A stretch of DNA of 64,000 nucleotides from Plantago major (GCA_026545765.1 CM048842.1:73606871-73670870), one strand, 5' to 3'; shown: positions 1-11,021, counted from the stretch's first letter. Made by a program: numbers and translations. The notes: generated by a model not told the origin, from the sequence alone.

Positions 1-1
1 T

Positions 2-2280
2 AAAGCCCTTGCTGGGGCGGAGACAAGATACGTGAAGATTGAGAAATTTGCATATGCTTTGGTTTACACCGCAAGACGGTTAAAGCCATACTTCAAGTCT
101 CATAAAATAGTGGTACTAACTGCGAAACCTTTGAAATAGGTCCTGGGAAAGCCTGATCAATCCGGATGACTCTCTGAGTGGGCGATCGAGCTGAGCGAAT
201 ACGACATTTGCTATCAAGCTCCGTCAGCCAAGAAGTCTGAAGTCGTCGCCGATTTCTTAGCGGAGTACCCTGAAGTGGATTCAGAGAAAGTCCCGGACAA
301 ACAGGCATTTGAATGCCTAATCACCAAGAAGATTGTCCAGAAGCCAGTTCCGCCAATGATCAACCCAGAAAATCTCGAGGATGCTCAGTTTATAAATCAG
401 TCCCTGTCTGCATCGTATAAGGAAACTCGGGTCAACCAAATGTTCCTTCTTGACGATATCACAAGGAGATCTTGTACTGACAACTCTGATCCGAATATCA
501 AAGAGAAGGAGGAACAAAAGTTGGAATCTCGGGAGCTTACAGAAGATCTCCAAACCAAAAAACATCCCTCTGATGTTTGGACATTGGAAGTGGATGGTTC
601 CTCCACTGGAAGAGTGGGAGGGATTGGAATCTATCTTAAAATCCCTGATGGCGCGGAACTCGACTACGCGATATCCTTGGAATTCAAAGTCACCAATAAT
701 GAGGCTGAGTATGAAGCGCTGTTAGTCGGGCTACGTTTGGCCAAGTCCCTGCAGGTCCGGAAACTCAAGGCTTACACGGACTCACAGTTAGTTGAAGCCC
801 AATTTTCAGGAACTTTTGCCACAAAAGGTCCATCGATGATCAAGTATCTTGAACTACTCAAGCAAGAAGTCAGCTCTTTGAGGAGTTTACCTTGGAGAAG
901 TTTGACAGGGCCTGGAACGAAAGAGCGGACGCTCTGGCAAAATACGCATCCGCAACAGCTGCTCTAGACACGAGGAGAGTAATCCTACTCACTATTACTG
1001 ACTCATCCGTCATGAGTCCCAACCCAACCGTCATGATAACTGATACAGGAAGAAACTGGATGACCGACATCTTTAGTTATCTCAAAGACGGGTCACTACC
1101 AGCTGATCCGAAGGAGTCAAGGAGGATGTAGTGCCGAGCGAACAAATACTTTATACTGGGAGAAGATTTGTACAAGAGATCTTTTGCTGGGACTCATTTG
1201 AGGTGTTTGGGACCGCAAGAAGCAAAGACTGTGCTGGAAGAAATTCACAGCGGAAGCTGCGGAAGTCATTCCGGGGGACGACCTCTTGCTCAGAAAATCA
1301 TTCGACAAGGCTACTACTGGCCTACCGTTGATAAGGATTCCTCCAGCTACGCCTGGAGATGCCCCGATTGCCAATATTATGCGAATATTCCCCATCGTCC
1401 GACACATCCTATGATTCCGTCAATCATAGAATGTTCGTTTGATCAGTGGGGCATCGATATTGTCGGACCGTTCCCAAGGGGCACTCAACAGAAGAAATTC
1501 CTAATTGTGGTCGTGAAATATTTCACCAAGTGGGTAGAAGCTGAAGCCGTGGCAACCATTACGGAAAGTCGAGTGTGGACATTCATTTGGAAAAACATCA
1601 TTTGTCGCTTTGGCCTACCAAAAGTTCTTGTCTCGGACAATGGTGCCCAATTTTCAGGCAACAGGCTCAAGGAATGGTTGGCGTCCTTCAAGATTGAACA
1701 ACGTTTCACATCTGTTGGATATCCACAAGCTAATGGACAAGCTGAGTCCATGAACAAGACAATTGTTAAGATCCTGGAAAAACGACTGAGAACTTCTCAA
1801 GAAAGTTGGGCAGATGATCTGGATGGCATACTGTGGGCTCATCGCACCACTGCACGGACCGCGACTAGAGAAACTCTGTTTGCATTGGTTTATGGCTCAG
1901 AAGCAGTTATACCAGCAGAAATTGCTGTCGAGACTATGAGGGTCCAAGAGTTCGATGATTCCACCAATGGTGAAGCTCAGATATTCGATCTAGACATGTT
2001 GGAACAGAAAAGAACTGAAGCACTAGCTAATATCCACAGGTACCAAGCAACTGCTGCTCGAGCCTATAACAGGAATGTTCAAGCAAAATCTTGCAGGTCG
2101 GAGACCTAGTGCTTCGCCGGGCTGACATTTTGAGCAATGTTGGAAAACTCAAGCCTAAATGGGAAGGACCTTACAAGATTGTCGGTGCAAGATGAACGGG
2201 AGTTACGAATTGGAAGATGAGTACGGACATCCACTCAAGCGTACATGGAATGCTAGGAACCTTCAAAAGTTTTACGCATA
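2..2280 (+). pseudogene. Ty3 pol C-terminus: RNase H, aRNH and integrase, broken
   Basis: Residues from the end of a Ty3-type RNase H are readable from base 2 (ETRYVKIEKFAYALVYTARR). A second, archaeal-type RNase H follows at 575-960: VDGSS, the NNEAEYEALLVGL helix and YTDSQLV supply its acidic residues, and the last one (NERADALAK) is in another frame after a frameshift near 890. The integrase zinc-binding HHCC region lies near 1230-1380 (CPDCQYYA), and the core near 1430-1850 contains GIDIVGPFP, VSDNGAQF and GYPQANGQAE. The C-terminal segment (LVLRRADILSNVGKLKPKWEGPYKIV) runs on after another frameshift near 2090. A stop near 138, the two frameshifts and a break near 1130 mean it cannot make a functional polyprotein. 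It would have copied and integrated the element's cDNA. Confidence 0.9.
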
Positions 2281-3540
2281 ATGATGATTGAGCGGACCCT
2301 TATCCATCATTTGGATATTTTGGGCTTAAACTATCTATTACACGGAACTCCGCCAGTTCTGTTTTTTTAACCCTTTTGTCATTGGCCATGTAGCCCACAA
2401 GTTGTAACTGAATTTCCGGCAAATCAATACAACTTTTACCTTTCAATTAGTAAATTCGAAGTTTAGCGTTCACGGTGACAAGGAAAGTCAAGCAATGAAT
2501 TTTATTCATACATGAGACAAAGTATACATAACACTGTCTCTGCAGTCTACAAATCTCGGATCTTTATCCGGACGTACAAGATATGATACATAATCTATAG
2601 AGAAAGTCTATGGAGATACGTCATCTCCCGTCGAGACTATTCCTCCGTCAGGAAAAGCTTCTTCCATATCAATCGGAAAGTATAGTTTCCGTGGAAACCA
2701 GGTACTTGATCTACCTGCACATGAAAAAATGGTTGGATATGACAGAATCTTTCATGATATCACCGTACCATGGTGATATAGATCCAGTGTCTGGGAAGAA
2801 CAAAGTACCAACAAATAATGGTATATACAAGTTGAAACGACTAGATCTCTGCCTAACCGTCTTTAGAGACTCCAACTCTCTTGAAATTAGGAGACTGTTA
2901 CCAATTCAAGAGAGATTCGAGCCACTAAAGTAGGATTGGAAGAAAGGAGTAGAGGTCCGGCTTTAATGGTTTACTTTGAGCAACCTATCATCCAAGATCA
3001 CCTTTCCTAGAAAAGAGACAGGAGTCCTAAAAGGCAGACAAGCCAAAACGGCGGAGATAGAAAAAGAAGAATTTGGGATCAGTTTGTACGGTTTTGGTAC
3101 TTGGTTCGTGTGTTTTTATAGAGCACTCCAACCAATCAGCGTCCGCCACGCCAACAGATTGACGTCAGCAATGGGCTTGAGTCACCCGTTTGGGCAGAAC
3201 AGTGTTGGATTGATTGGGCTTACCCTACCTGATCCAGGCAGCAAGCCCATTAACCACGTCCGAATTTGTACTGGCTGGTCATCTTACAAGGACATTCACA
3301 GGAATATAATCCGACAAAGTAAGGATAAGAAAAAGGTGACGATCTTATCTATTAAGGGCAGTCCGAATTTTATTAGAAAATCATCCGAGCATATAAACAC
3401 GGAGAGTACAATTTGCCAAGGTCCGAGGACCATACTTATTTCTATGGGGCATACCCCACCTTGTCCCTTCAGTGGATGTCCGAGGTTGAGCCTTGAGATT
3501 CTAGGCCACCGCCTTGAACCCGACGAGCTTGTTGTTGCAT
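2281..3540 (+). other. Tat internal spacer downstream of integrase
   Basis: No convincing protein is seen in this 1.26-kb stretch. It lies between the end of integrase and the antisense genes, where Tat elements normally carry a long untranslated spacer. The only long sense frame (2976-3800) has biased, low-information composition and overlaps the antisense gene at 3541-3849, so I treat it as chance. Confidence 0.5.
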
Positions 3541-3849
3541 TCAGATCCTCCTACGGATCATCTTCAGCGTCCGCTCTCTCTCTTCTTCGGCTCGCCTCCT
3601 GGCCACCACCGGACACAGAGGGGGATTGCCTTCTAGATCGAGAACAATTGAGTCATCTGCCGTACCTTTACCAGGGTAAATCGGAGGGTGCATGTTCCCG
3701 CAAGCACAATTTACCCACTGCTGATAGCAATCGTACTTGGTATCGTCTGGTTCTCCAAAGTCGAAGTTCTCCAAGTCGGGTAGCACCGCGCTTGCATTAA
3801 GGTGAAGCTGCCTAGCTCGGACTGATTTTTCTCGAGCAGATTCCGACAT
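3541..3849 (-). CDS. Antisense ORF of the Tat element, 102 aa
   Basis: A clean 102-codon frame opposite to the retrotransposon's own genes. It starts at an ATG with MSESAREK and ends in a strongly basic/acidic helix (VARRRAEEERERTLKMIRRR). A good TATA box sits about 100 bases upstream on the same strand (3944-3956), which supports real transcription. The middle contains CYQQWVNCACGNMHPP, a cysteine-rich patch that might bind metal; this is inference. I recognise no family. Its position between pol and the 3' LTR, reading antisense, matches the accessory antisense genes reported for Tat-lineage elements. It could be the first exon of a larger antisense gene. Confidence 0.45.
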   Translation of the reverse strand: MSESAREKSVRARQLHLNASAVLPDLENFDFGEPDDTKYDCYQQWVNCACGNMHPPIYPGKGTADDSIVLDLEGNPPLCPVVARRRAEEERERTLKMIRRRI

Positions 3850-3943
3850 CCTGGAGAAATCTGGCTTTGTCGAAGAATGAGAATTCTAGAAGGGGAAAGT
3901 TTGACAAGGGGAAAAGCAGTGAGAAAGAAAGAATTACCACACC

Positions 3944-3956
3944 CTTATTTATAGTG
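3944..3956 (-). promoter_or_regulatory. TATA box for the 102-aa antisense ORF
   Basis: On the minus strand this reads CACTATAAATAAG, a near-consensus plant TATA element about 95 bases upstream of the ATG at 3849. Confidence 0.45.
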
Positions 3957-4559
3957 GCAACGAATCTTTACGATTACGCCACATGTCCATCATCCGACGA
4001 CTCGGAAGATGAAGGGACGCAGTAATAATGACAATTTCACTGCTTCAACCTCCACCTTCTAGAAGATTACACATCCCCACAAAGTAATTTGATATAGCGA
4101 AGACGAACGGACCGCGGATCAAAAAGATAATGGTTTGATTATTCTGCATCAGACGCCATCCAAAGCGATCCGTGTTTATAAGAGATGCGTATTTTATGAT
4201 AACCCAGCATACAAACAACACATAGAAGGAAATAAAGAGGAAAGCAAGTAATGATTCAAAAACACGGAAGCATGGCTCCGCAGAAAGTTACTACGAAGGA
4301 AGAAAGAGTAAATATTGTACATGGCAACATTCCGTGCCATCAAAAGATTACAATTCAAAATATTACAGATTACTCAAGGGGCATACCCCGGACTTCTCAC
4401 TGGGGGGTAGGTTGGCTTGGACCAACTTCTTCGGCTTGAGGCGGATTGGTGGAAGACGGGTTGGCAGTGGCACGTGTTGCAAGGGATTCAACAATTCCGA
4501 ACAGGTTGAAATCCGCGTCATGGCCAACGACCCGAGCGGGCATAAAGTACCAGTCCTTT

Positions 4560-5306
4560 AGGAAAGCCCTGTAGTTATCAAAAGGTACGAAACAGACCTT
4601 TCAAAGGGCATCCGGGACACACTTCGGGAGGAAGGGTCCGCCGTTATTGACGTCAATTTCACCTTCCTCGGTGACCAGCTCCGCAAATTCACACGCGGCC
4701 AACCGTTCATCCGGCACATTGTCCACAGGGACCTCCACTCCATTAGCATCTGCGGAAGGAATCAATCCTTCCGCCTTCCAGTCGAAGTTTTGCGGAAGTA
4801 ATCCCTTGGACTGCAACTGGCCGATAGCGGATGAAAACCCATCCAGGCGAGAAGCGTCGGACTTGTCCGCCATGAAAACTTGAAGGAGTCCGACTTCATA
4901 AAGTCTCGGCCAGCCTCAAGGCGGGCAAATTGGAGGTCCTCAAGGAGGATATCCTTTGAGTCCAGGAAGGCCTTCATCGACCTACTGATAAAACTCTCCT
5001 GCCAATCCAAGTCCGATTTTATCTCCTCCCAGCTAGTCTTCAACTTATTGATCAATATATCCTTTTCTTTTAGCTGGGCCTCCGCCCGCTTCACCTTCTC
5101 CCAGCTAGTCTTCTCCAGCCTTGTTTCGCCTCTCCTCCTCCGCAGCGAACACTGCCGCATTTTTTGGGTCTGCCATGGGAAGACCCGCGGACGTATTGAT
5201 GATCTTGGCCCTTTGGCCAGTAGCAAGCTCAAGGGCTTGTTGCTCCCTCTGCAGTCTCTTCTTCTCCCGGAGTGTCGACATGATATAATCGAATCAGTGA
5301 GCTGCA
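4560..5306 (-). pseudogene. Antisense coiled-coil segment, likely C-terminal exon of the 5417-6790 gene
   Basis: Several minus-strand frames together give one plausible protein tail broken by frameshifts. First comes a basic helix (STLREKKRLQREQQALEL, start near 5281), then a heptad-rich stretch (KVKRAEAQLKEKDILINKLK), then a soluble acidic tail beginning MADKSDASRLDGFSSAIGQL at 4873 and running to about 4601. A splice acceptor-like GCAG lies at about 5303, and the upstream gene has a donor-like site (CA/GTAAGG) near 5436, so this is probably its second exon. Proteins with a Transposase_28-type domain followed by long coiled coils are typical of Tat antisense genes. The exact exon structure is uncertain because the frames do not join without stops. 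Confidence 0.45.
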
Positions 5307-5416
5307 TAACAAAATAAACGTATCAGCCACGGACACATAACGGGAGAACGACAAGAATCTCGGAAATGAAAAATTCACAGCAGGGCAGCGGCTGACAGGA
5401 AAGCATAAATCCTAAG

Positions 5417-6790
5417 TTAAGGATCCTTACTGAAGTCGGTCTTTCTCCCAACTTCCACGGCGTCAGTCAGTCCGCACAAGTAGGGCAGCGGCTGACAGAT
5501 CAGTCCGTGGAATGGATACGTAGGTGGATCGTTCTTCTTATGGATCTCCGCCACCCACAAAGCCACATTCTTCGGAAGGGGGCGCCAGTCCGGGATGCTC
5601 TCCCTTAAGAACTTTTTTGGCAGCCCCCACTGCTCTCGCCTCCTCGCGGACATCCCAGGTTTAAGGGCCATCCGCACAAAAATGTACTTATCCCACCACT
5701 TCGACCTCAAGGAAGAAATGGAGTCGGAAATGAAGTTGTAGGGTTTTCTAGCTACAAAAGTATAAAACAGGGGATATCCCGGACTAAAAGTAACGTGGAA
5801 GAGTTGCCTAAAGTTCTCAAAATTCACCGGCTGCCCCTTCTTTTTACAAAAAACGACGAAACAAATGAGGTTACCCAAAGACTTTGGGATAACCTGACTC
5901 GAACCGATCCCGATGTGGTTCAGGATATGCTTTAGCTCGGGCGCAATAAGGACCTTCCATCCACAAGCGAAGGCCACTTCATGCACGCACATGTACCGAG
6001 CGGGCGGATTGTAAAAGGCATGCCCGGGTTCTGGAACCATGATTTCAACGGACTCCGGGATCTCCCACTTCCGCCTCCACTCAGGAATGTCCTCAGGTTT
6101 TACTTTAGACGGACAAGTGGGGAGTAGCCCGTCTGCATTCAACTCTCCGTATTCATCCGCTATCACCACGGCAGATGCAGGACGAGGGAATTTAATCCGC
6201 GCCGCCTTCGTACCACGACCCTCTATCAACGGAAGATTGGATTGAGCGGACACCGCAGGATGTAACACAATCCGACGACCAGAACGTCTCCGCGGGCGAG
6301 CGACTGGAGAGGCTTCCTCCCCTTCCTCCTCATCATCATCCTCTTCTTCTTCACCATCTTCCTCCTCCTCCTCCTCCTCGCCACCCTCGGGTCTCCCAGA
6401 TGTTCTAGGGTTGGACGGACTTGTTTCCGCCACAACACGGTCCTCTTCCCCAGCCTCGAACATTTTCACATCATCAGCCTCCCGACCACTGTCGCCTTCC
6501 CGTTCAGTTTGAGGCTCATTCGGATCCACGAACGCCCCAACACCACATATGGTCCAAGATTGGACTAGCGACCTCGTCCTAGCAACATCTCCCTGGCCCA
6601 CTGCTACGTCCGCCTGAGGTCCTGCTGCATCACGGACTCTCTGTCCAACATTGGAGTCCCTGGAAGACACGAGATCCACGACCAGATAGTCTCCGACGGA
6701 TGTGGTTAAGTCCGTAGACTCAGTCTCCAAATTTGCTCCGTCATTGTAACCTTGAGCCTCGTGAACGTTTTGACTATCGCTCCCGGACAT
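5417..6790 (-). CDS. Antisense gene with putative gypsy-type-transposon (Transposase_28-like) domain, 457 aa
   Basis: A long antisense frame starting at ATG 6790. Residues 1 to about 165 are acidic and disordered, with an extreme Glu/Asp run (residues 137-160). From about residue 235 a folded domain follows: a proline-rich lead (PEPGHAFYNPPARYMCVHEV), then ALK-type helices (LKHILNHIGIGSSQVIPKSL), a Phe-rich core (FENFRQLFHVTFSPGYPLFYTF) and SSLRSKWWDKYIFV. This arrangement matches what I know of the Pfam family named putative gypsy type transposon (Transposase_28), found antisense in Tat-lineage elements. Its biochemical role is unknown. A TATA box on the same strand lies at 7494-7503, implying a roughly 670-base leader, possibly with an intron. 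The last codons may be intronic, as a donor-like site occurs near 5436. Confidence 0.7.
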   Translation of the reverse strand: MSGSDSQNVHEAQGYNDGANLETESTDLTTSVGDYLVVDLVSSRDSNVGQRVRDAAGPQADVAVGQGDVARTRSLVQSWTICGVGAFVDPNEPQTEREGDSGREADDVKMFEAGEEDRVVAETSPSNPRTSGRPEGGEEEEEEEDGEEEEDDDEEEGEEASPVARPRRRSGRRIVLHPAVSAQSNLPLIEGRGTKAARIKFPRPASAVVIADEYGELNADGLLPTCPSKVKPEDIPEWRRKWEIPESVEIMVPEPGHAFYNPPARYMCVHEVAFACGWKVLIAPELKHILNHIGIGSSQVIPKSLGNLICFVVFCKKKGQPVNFENFRQLFHVTFSPGYPLFYTFVARKPYNFISDSISSLRSKWWDKYIFVRMALKPGMSARRREQWGLPKKFLRESIPDWRPLPKNVALWVAEIHKKNDPPTYPFHGLICQPLPYLCGLTDAVEVGRKTDFSKDP

Positions 6791-7493
6791 CCTAGGGCAG
6801 AAGGAAACGGATCAGAAATGACGATTGCGATTGTCCGAGAGTTCATTTATATATCTTATTATGTCAAGAGGTCCGAGGAAATCCTACCATATTAGATTTT
6901 CTACATGACTTAGTCTCATAACGCTATGGGCACTAAACTTGGCACACAAAGACGTGTCGATGGCACTATCATCTGTCCTATGCATCACGATAACAGGGAT
7001 AACTTATAAGAGACTGTGCCAATCGGCACCAACACATCACCAAATAAGCATGCATTATCAAGTTTCGGTTACATTGGACATGACATACGAGACGAATCAA
7101 CAAGCTACCAACGAAGGAGATTAGTACGCTATAGCACAATGGAGGAGTGCTCCAACTAAGTATACTACTGAAACCTACCACTAGCAGCATTTGCAACCAC
7201 GGAATCAACAATTGGATATTTAAGCAAGGCAAAAACATACAAGCATGCAGCAAGCATATCGCGAAAACAAGAAACCTCAGGGAGAATTGAGGTGTACTTA
7301 CTTGACAAAGTTGACTTGATAAGCTTGAACGAACGACGAAGCCTCGCTAGCTCTCCGAGGGTACAAATCTGAGCTGGAAATTACAAGATTTTGCGAGTTT
7401 AAGTTGCTCGGATTGATCTTTGATTGCTCGAATCGTTTGAGAATCGCTCTGAGTTTCGATGTGGCTAAAGTGTGAAAGCGACTGATGGGCTAA

Positions 7494-7503
7494 CTATTTA
7501 TAG
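7494..7503 (-). promoter_or_regulatory. TATA box of the antisense gene
   Basis: On the minus strand it reads CTATAAATAG, a perfect plant TATA core in an otherwise mixed-composition spacer, correctly oriented for the antisense gene starting at 6790. Confidence 0.5.
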
Positions 7504-7529
7504 GGGCAATTTGGGATATCCAAGAGTCA

Positions 7530-7705
7530 CATCACTTGGATTTAAACCCCAACCGTTGATCTTTTCAAATCCAACGGTTGTGCCGGTTCACAAGTGGGTA
7601 GCTAACAGTACATCACATTTAATGTTCATCAGAGGCATCACATCACTTGGGTCCAAAATCCCAACCGTTGATATTTTCCAATCCAACGGTCGTACCGCTT
7701 TACCC
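7530..7705. repeat. Imperfect direct duplication with inverted CAACCGTTG arms
   Basis: Two copies about 110 bases apart share CATCACTTGG...AACCGTTGAT...TTTTC.AATCCAACGGT. Within each copy CAACCGTTGAT and ATCCAACGGT are inverted to one another, so each can form a hairpin. The block lies just upstream, in antisense terms, of the TATA box at 7494-7503, so it may be part of that promoter. Confidence 0.6.
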
Positions 7706-7933
7706 GGGATTTTTCCCCGTGGGCTGGACAGGCGGCTCATTAGGCCTCTTTAATTTACTGTTCATAGGCCCAGGAGGGCCATTTCACATGTTTGGCCCAA
7801 CGGATCGCTTCTTTTACACTCTTCCACAGAGGGCTTCTTCAGATCCTACCCGTATCGGATCTATATATCTCGGATACAAATACCTTTTCCATCTACAGTC
7901 CTTGCTATTACATAACTCGGACTGTAGAAGGAA

Positions 7934-7950
7934 GGGGGGGGGGGGGGGGG
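7934..7950 (+). repeat. Poly-G tract (17 G)
   Basis: An uninterrupted run of 17 G sits about 150 bases upstream of the 3' LTR, with a matching poly-C run inside the LTR at 8895-8912. Length may be inexact because of sequencing slippage. Confidence 0.8.
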
Positions 7951-8088
7951 AGAGATATATTGAATTCCTAAGAACACGGACAACGGATCTCGCAAAAAGG
8001 AATTTTTTCCTACAGTTAACGATTCGGACGCGCCCCACAACACACTTGGTCTTTTCATAGTTACCAACTATCTTCTGCTAAGATACTT

Positions 8089-8106
8089 GGAAACTAGGGG
8101 GACATA
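8089..8106 (+). promoter_or_regulatory. Polypurine tract of the Tat element
   Basis: The purine-rich GGAAACTAGGGGGACATA directly abuts the first TG of the 3' LTR at 8107, the position where plus-strand DNA priming occurs in LTR retrotransposons. Confidence 0.7.
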
Positions 8107-8707
8107 TGTTGATACGGACATGTGTCCAATGCGTTAAGGGCTCCATAGAGCATGTCCTAGAGCGCATCAAGGCTGAGATAGCCAATCCAGTACTAGTCCG
8201 ACCTTTGAATAGTCCGACCTAAAGGAAACCATTCCAGGTCAACTAGTACTTACAAGTCAACACACCTTCTCAGTTGAGTCCGACGAAGCTAGGTGTATGA
8301 CTTCCGAACCTGACAAATGGTCGCATGGTCCTACCAAGCACCACAAACTGTCAGTCCTTGGATGCCAAACGGACCGGACGAGAGAATCTCGGACGCCACC
8401 ATCGCAATAAGACCAAACGTACATAACAGAACCACTGAGATACTTCCGTGGAACTCTAGGCTCGGACGCCGTGAGTTACTTAAGGATAGATCAACCAAGC
8501 AGACGGATCTATCCGAAGGACTTACACGGACCCAACGAGCGGAACAGCACTCTCAGAGGGAAAGGTCCAAACTACCCTCCCAGGCCCAGTAATTAGTACT
8601 GGATTACTGTTCACTATTGGACCATGGGCCAAAGGTAGCATTGGTGTCCAAATCTGAAGCATACACTTGGCATCATCTTGTGAATCGCCTCATAAGCATA
8701 TGATAAC

Positions 8708-8717
8708 TATAAATATA
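8708..8717 (+). promoter_or_regulatory. TATA box of the Tat LTR
   Basis: TATAAATATA lies about two thirds of the way through the LTR, a usual place for the U3 promoter that drives genomic RNA. Confidence 0.55.
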
Positions 8718-8894
8718 GCCCAAGGTCCAAGACCTTAGGGTAAGTGACAATCGTAAGTGACAATCTCCAAGTCATAAACATTATTGATACCATAACCTTC
8801 CTCATAACTATTACATTGAGAGCTACCAACTCTCTCTCTCTTGAGTAAAGTCTCTTACCGGATTGACATATGCAATCCGGGTAACCCTTTCTAA

Positions 8895-8912
8895 CCCCCC
8901 CCCCCCCCCCCC
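8895..8912 (+). repeat. Poly-C tract (18 C) in the LTR
   Basis: A pure run of 18 C lies 180 bases downstream of the LTR TATA box, so it would fall in the transcribed part. On the opposite strand it is a G run able to form quadruplexes. Confidence 0.8.
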
Positions 8913-9034
8913 AGTCCTTTCAAGTACTCTTGCACGGGCGGATACTGCTTCGGACTTCAAGTAGGAGGCGGGTCCTAGACTAGGTTGCTTGTAATAGTTT
9001 AGTTAGTTAGTGTTCGAGGTTTCACCCCTCAACA

Positions 9035-10893
9035 CCTATAGTCAATGCACACACGCCACCCAAAGGGTTTTTCTTCTGGGACCTCACGCCTTCTCGTTTG
9101 TTCGACAAGAACCCCGACTTCTTAGGAACTACATGCACAGGACTCACCCATCTACTATCAGCTATGGGGTAAATTATGTCGTGCTCAAGCATCTTAAGGA
9201 TCTCAGTTTTCACTACATCTTGCATGACATGATTAAGCCTGCGCTGGGGTTGCCTAATAGGTTTAGCATCGTCTTCTAAACTTATCATGTGTGTGCAACG
9301 GGTTGCACTAATGCCCTTAATGTCTCCAATTCCCCATCCTATGGCCGCAAAATTCTCCTTAAGAAGCTCAACAAGTTGGTTCTCTTCTTCCTTTTGCAAT
9401 TTCGAAGAGATTATCACAAATTTGGACCGATTTTCACCAAGGAAAGCATACTTGAGGTGGGATGGGGGTTCCTTAAGGTCAGGCCTAGGGGGTTCGATTT
9501 CCCCAGTATTGCTACTGAGGGAGTCGAATTCACCTAATGGTTCACTAGGGGGATCGAGTTCACCTGCCGGTTCAGTTTCGGCTGAATCTAAAGTACAGAT
9601 TAGCTCATGACTTTCCTCACTCACAATTCCCTTATCAGGATCAAGTGTCAAAGCGGACTCCAACTTATTGCTAGCAATATCATCAAGCAAAGTAGTATAT
9701 ACACAGTCATCAATGACACAATGAAATTCTTTGGCAATCTCATGTTCAGTTTCACAATCTGTAACAGAATAGGCATTAGAGTTACCTGCAGGGCGGACTG
9801 CGTCCTTGTTGATTCGATTGCCTCCGATATCCATCGCTATCTTCCCTTCTGCAACATCGACTTGAAGTTTGACAGTTTTCATGAACGGCCTTCCCAGCAA
9901 AATCACATGGTTTCTGCTGCTGGTTGCTGCATTGCTGGGAGGTAGAACTACAAAATCTGCTGGTACCAAGTATGTGTCAACCTTGACCAAAGCATCCCGT
10001 ATAATACCAAGTGGTCGCTGGATACTACAATCAGCCATCTGCAACGTCATATTCACTGGTTCCAACTTCCCCAAACCGAGCTCCTGATAAAGGTTATGGG
10101 TAATAAGATTAATGCTCGCTCCCAAGTCGAGCATACCTTTTGCTATCCTCCCATTCTCCATTTTTATATCAATCACGAAACTCCCTGGGTCTTGTTGTTT
10201 TACTGGTAATCCGATCACAGAATTTGTTTACGAAGAATCGACTTTTCGATTTAAAGCTTCTTCTTATTAGCATTTAGGTCTTTGAAGAACTTAGCATAGG
10301 AGGGGACATTATCGATAAGCTCCAGCAGTGGCATGTTCACGTTAACCTTCGAAAGCAGTGCCAGAATAGATTTGAACTTACTGTCGTCTTTTGGCTTCTT
10401 AACTCTCCCAGGGTATGGTAATGGCTTGGGAACTGGCGGTCTTGGGGGCGGAAAGGGTTATTAGATTTATGTAGAACCTCAGCGCTGCTTCTTGGGTCCT
10501 CAATAATCTCCTCAGCTTCCTCCTCAGTAATGTCGATAGCTGGTGTAGGTGGAGTTTGCGGTTTAGTCATCATATCTGGCTTCTCAACAACCTTACCACT
10601 ACGCAGTACTGTAGTTGCTTGAATCTCCTCTTCCAATTCATCTTCATCCCCGAATTGTAGACCTGCTACGAAGTTAGCCAACCTATCTACTAAGTCCTCT
10701 ATTCTGCTCATCATCCCTTCAATCTGCTGTCCTGTTCTCTCTTTCCCTTCCATAAAAACTTGCATAAATTTTTCTCATGGGCAATTAAGGCCATCAATGT
10801 GCTTTCGCTAAATGAGCTGCTCTCCTGTAAAATATTTGCACTATTCACCATTTCCCTTGCAGAGGGTGTGTAGTAGCTGGAAAAGGACCCCAT
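9035..10893 (-). pseudogene. Athila-like gag-protease-RT fragment
   Basis: Reads right to left. A gag remnant starts at 10893 (MGSFSSYYTPSAREMVNSAN) and continues in another frame to about 10340. A gag/PR linker (VPSYAKFFKDLNANKK) lies near 10300-10250. The protease has the DLGASINLITHNLYQELGLG active site near 10120 and the ILLGRPFMKTVKLQVDV loop. The entry to reverse transcriptase (DSRWVSPVHVVPKKSG) is near 9150, and after a frameshift the RVCIDYR motif is readable right up to the junction. Gag is much shorter than in full Athila elements, so an internal deletion is likely. Frameshifts between gag segments and in RT, plus the truncation, make it non-functional. Confidence 0.85.
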
Positions 10894-11003
10894 TCCTGGA
10901 TCTCAGCAACAGTAACTCAACAAATGCTTAGTTTCTGTTAGTCCAAGTAAAATGAAATCACGACAAGTAACCACCGGCTCTCAGCGCTACAATAGGAATT
11001 AAT

Positions 11004-11021
11004 TCCCCGGCAGCGGCGCCA
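11004..11021 (-). other. Primer-binding site, tRNA-Asp type
   Basis: The minus strand reads TGGCGCCGCTGCCGGGGA, differing at one base from the classical Athila site complementary to the 3' end of tRNA-Asp. It lies 4 bases inside the LTR boundary. Confidence 0.85.

Larger units (their letters stand above)
6791..8088 (-). other. Tat internal region: antisense leader, repeats and poly-G tract
   Basis: There is no protein here. It holds the presumed leader and promoter of the antisense gene, an imperfect duplicated block (7530-7705) and a 17-base G run (7934-7950) before the polypurine tract of the 3' LTR. Confidence 0.5.
1..9034 (+). mobile_element. Tat-lineage Ty3 retrotransposon, 3' portion
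   Basis: The window opens inside a large LTR retrotransposon and contains its 3' two thirds: pol C-terminus (RNase H, a second RNase H, integrase), a long region with antisense genes, a polypurine tract and a complete 3' LTR. The double RNase H, with the second copy of the aRNH type, and antisense genes between pol and the 3' LTR are known hallmarks of the plant Tat/Ogre lineage. The 3' end is exact: the LTR ends in TCAACA at 9034 and the next bases belong to the reverse transcriptase of an Athila-like element on the other strand. The 5' end and the matching target-site duplicate lie outside the window, so a target duplication (expected CCTAT, 9035-9039) cannot be confirmed. Confidence 0.88.
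8107..9034 (+). repeat. 3' LTR of the Tat element (928 bp)
   Basis: It begins TGTTGATACGG and ends CCCCTCAACA, giving 6-bp perfect inverted ends TGTTGA/TCAACA. It is preceded by a polypurine tract and followed immediately by sequence of another retrotransposon on the other strand. It contains a TATA box at 8708-8717 and an 18-base C run at 8895-8912 just downstream of it. Only one LTR is in the window, so divergence between the two LTRs cannot be used for dating. Confidence 0.88.

Noticed and set aside
2976..3800. 274-codon plus-strand frame in the Tat spacer
   Set aside because: No motif, biased composition, and it overlaps an antisense frame with a better promoter.
4880..5317. 145-codon plus-strand frame
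   Set aside because: Ser/Phe-rich mirror of the antisense coiled-coil segment; no independent support.
9010..9945. Several plus-strand open frames
   Set aside because: They are opposite-strand shadows of the Athila-like protease/RT gene, whose motifs are on the minus strand.
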